The position numbers and the translations under genes are program-made. The notes under the pieces were generated by a model. That model made no database searches, was not told where the DNA came from, and saw nothing but the letters and a program-made list of their open reading frames with translations. Below are positions 62,901 to 64,000 of a stretch of DNA of 64,000 bases, in pieces. The stretch comes from Eopsaltria australis (lineage: Eukaryota > Chordata > Aves > Passeriformes > Petroicidae), in the NCBI GenBank assembly GCA_034509425.1, contig JAVTVJ010000068.1, forward strand, positions 496,001-560,000. The letters are read 5' to 3'. Numbering within the stretch: the stretch's first letter is position 1; each line of letters opens with the position of its first letter.

Positions 62901-64000
62901 TGTGGTGTTTAAAGTGTGCGTGTTGAGCATGTGGGCTGCTGCACACCCTTGTATGACTGCAGTGAAAGAAGGGAGACTCAGATACACACACCCCCTTGCA
63001 TAAAGGATATACTTGTCTGATCCTATAAGAATCAGGTTAAAAGCTGGACACGAGATGTTGCATCATATATAAAAGCAAGAGGCTACATTTTCAAGAGGTG
63101 CTGTGTAGGTCTCGGGTTTTCATACATATTTAACATTTAAAGTCAGTCAGAAAAATCATTTCTGTTGACTCTTATCAAATGTCAGTTGCCAGAAAGGCTT
63201 TAGCCAGAAAAGATTCTGCATGTCAGTATTTCAGTTTTCTGTTGCATTTCTATTAAAACCAAGTCATGTCTATAGGGCACTAAGGCACTCATTCATGGAC
63301 TTCTTAAGGAACAAATCCTCTGTTTGAATAATTGCAAATGAAAAGTTAAATCCTCAAATTGAATTGCAATCTGAGTTTTCACTGCAGGCCACAATGTTCT
63401 AATAACCTAAACATTAGAAAAATGGAAAATCTACATGGCAATATAATCTCCATGGAGAAAGAAAACTCCAGATTCAGCACTAGGGCTTTTCTCTTAATAT
63501 TGAGCACATCTTATTGGAATTTGTAATCCCCCATCGTAACCCCATGTTAACTATTTTGACGTAATGAATAGTGTTTTCAAGCCATGTAATTTTGACATCA
63601 AAACAAAACAATTCAACAACTGCCACAAACAGAAAGCAGAAGAAAAGCCACCATTTGATCCCATAGTGAAGAACGGTGCACTCTCAGTCACTGTGTGGTA
63701 AACAATTAGAAGTGAACAAAGACAAAAGCACATTTAACGCTCACTTGTCTGCCTTTAATCACAGGCAATGTGAAAATGTGTTGGGCTGAACAGCTGATGG
63801 ACAGAAGTTTACAGAACGCTTTCATTAACCCACAGCAATGTCCTCAAACTACATATTTTCCCAAAGTGAGGTAAGGAAATGAATAGATATTAAAGTAAGG
63901 GAATGGAAAGCTATTGTTTTGTACCAGGAGAAGGAAAAGTGTTTTGTATGGAGTAACTGCAAGGAATTTAAAAACTCATTGTTGCTGTAGAAAATAGACA

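Larger units (their letters stand above)
55693..64000. other. Intergenic sequence, no gene recognised
   Basis: No exon, RNA gene or mobile element could be supported. It contains a poly(C) tract (57492-57518), a poly(A) run (59959-59975) and AT-rich blocks, for example about 60900-61080, that resemble conserved non-coding sequence in composition only. Confidence 0.6.

Noticed and set aside
1..64000. CRISPR array, prokaryotic operons, tRNA or rRNA genes
   Set aside because: There are no regularly spaced repeats, no ribosome-binding-site-led gene runs, and no recognisable tRNA or rRNA sequence. The window is vertebrate nuclear DNA.

Overview
The window looks like nuclear DNA from a bird. The evidence is AT-rich, intron-rich vertebrate sequence, compact introns, and fossils of CR1/L3-type LINE retrotransposons, including a piece of CR1 reverse transcriptase typical of avian genomes. 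The species cannot be fixed by reading alone. There is no sign of bacterial, organellar or viral organisation.

Left half (1 to about 34.5 kb): the 3' part of one protein-coding gene on the plus strand, CEP85L (centrosomal protein 85-like). Ten coding exons (7406-7527, 17831-17948, 19973-20149, 21822-21974, 22256-22410, 23957-24074, 24377-24427, 28085-28192, 28564-28777, 29828-29991) join with compatible phases into 459 C-terminal residues plus a TGA stop. All have AG/GT splice borders. The product is almost entirely coiled coil and ends in DMGDNCITQ, as in vertebrate CEP85L. The N-terminal exons lie upstream of base 1. A long 3' UTR probably follows, perhaps to an AATAAA at 34511. It holds a 226-bp duplicated segment.

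Right half (about 34.5 to 64 kb): no coding exon could be supported. It looks like an intergenic stretch with a CR1 fragment on the minus strand (38145-38720), an old L3/CR1-like LINE on the plus strand (about 49260-49880), short tandem duplications, homopolymer runs and AT-rich blocks, some of which could be conserved regulatory DNA. In other vertebrates SLC35F1 lies next to CEP85L in convergent orientation, and the phospholamban gene PLN lies inside a CEP85L intron. Neither was found by eye, so both are probably outside this window.

No new multi-gene system was found. The most interesting points are the duplication inside the CEP85L 3' UTR, the exon-phase pattern that allows many in-frame skips, the LINE fossils and a near-perfect intronic inverted repeat.
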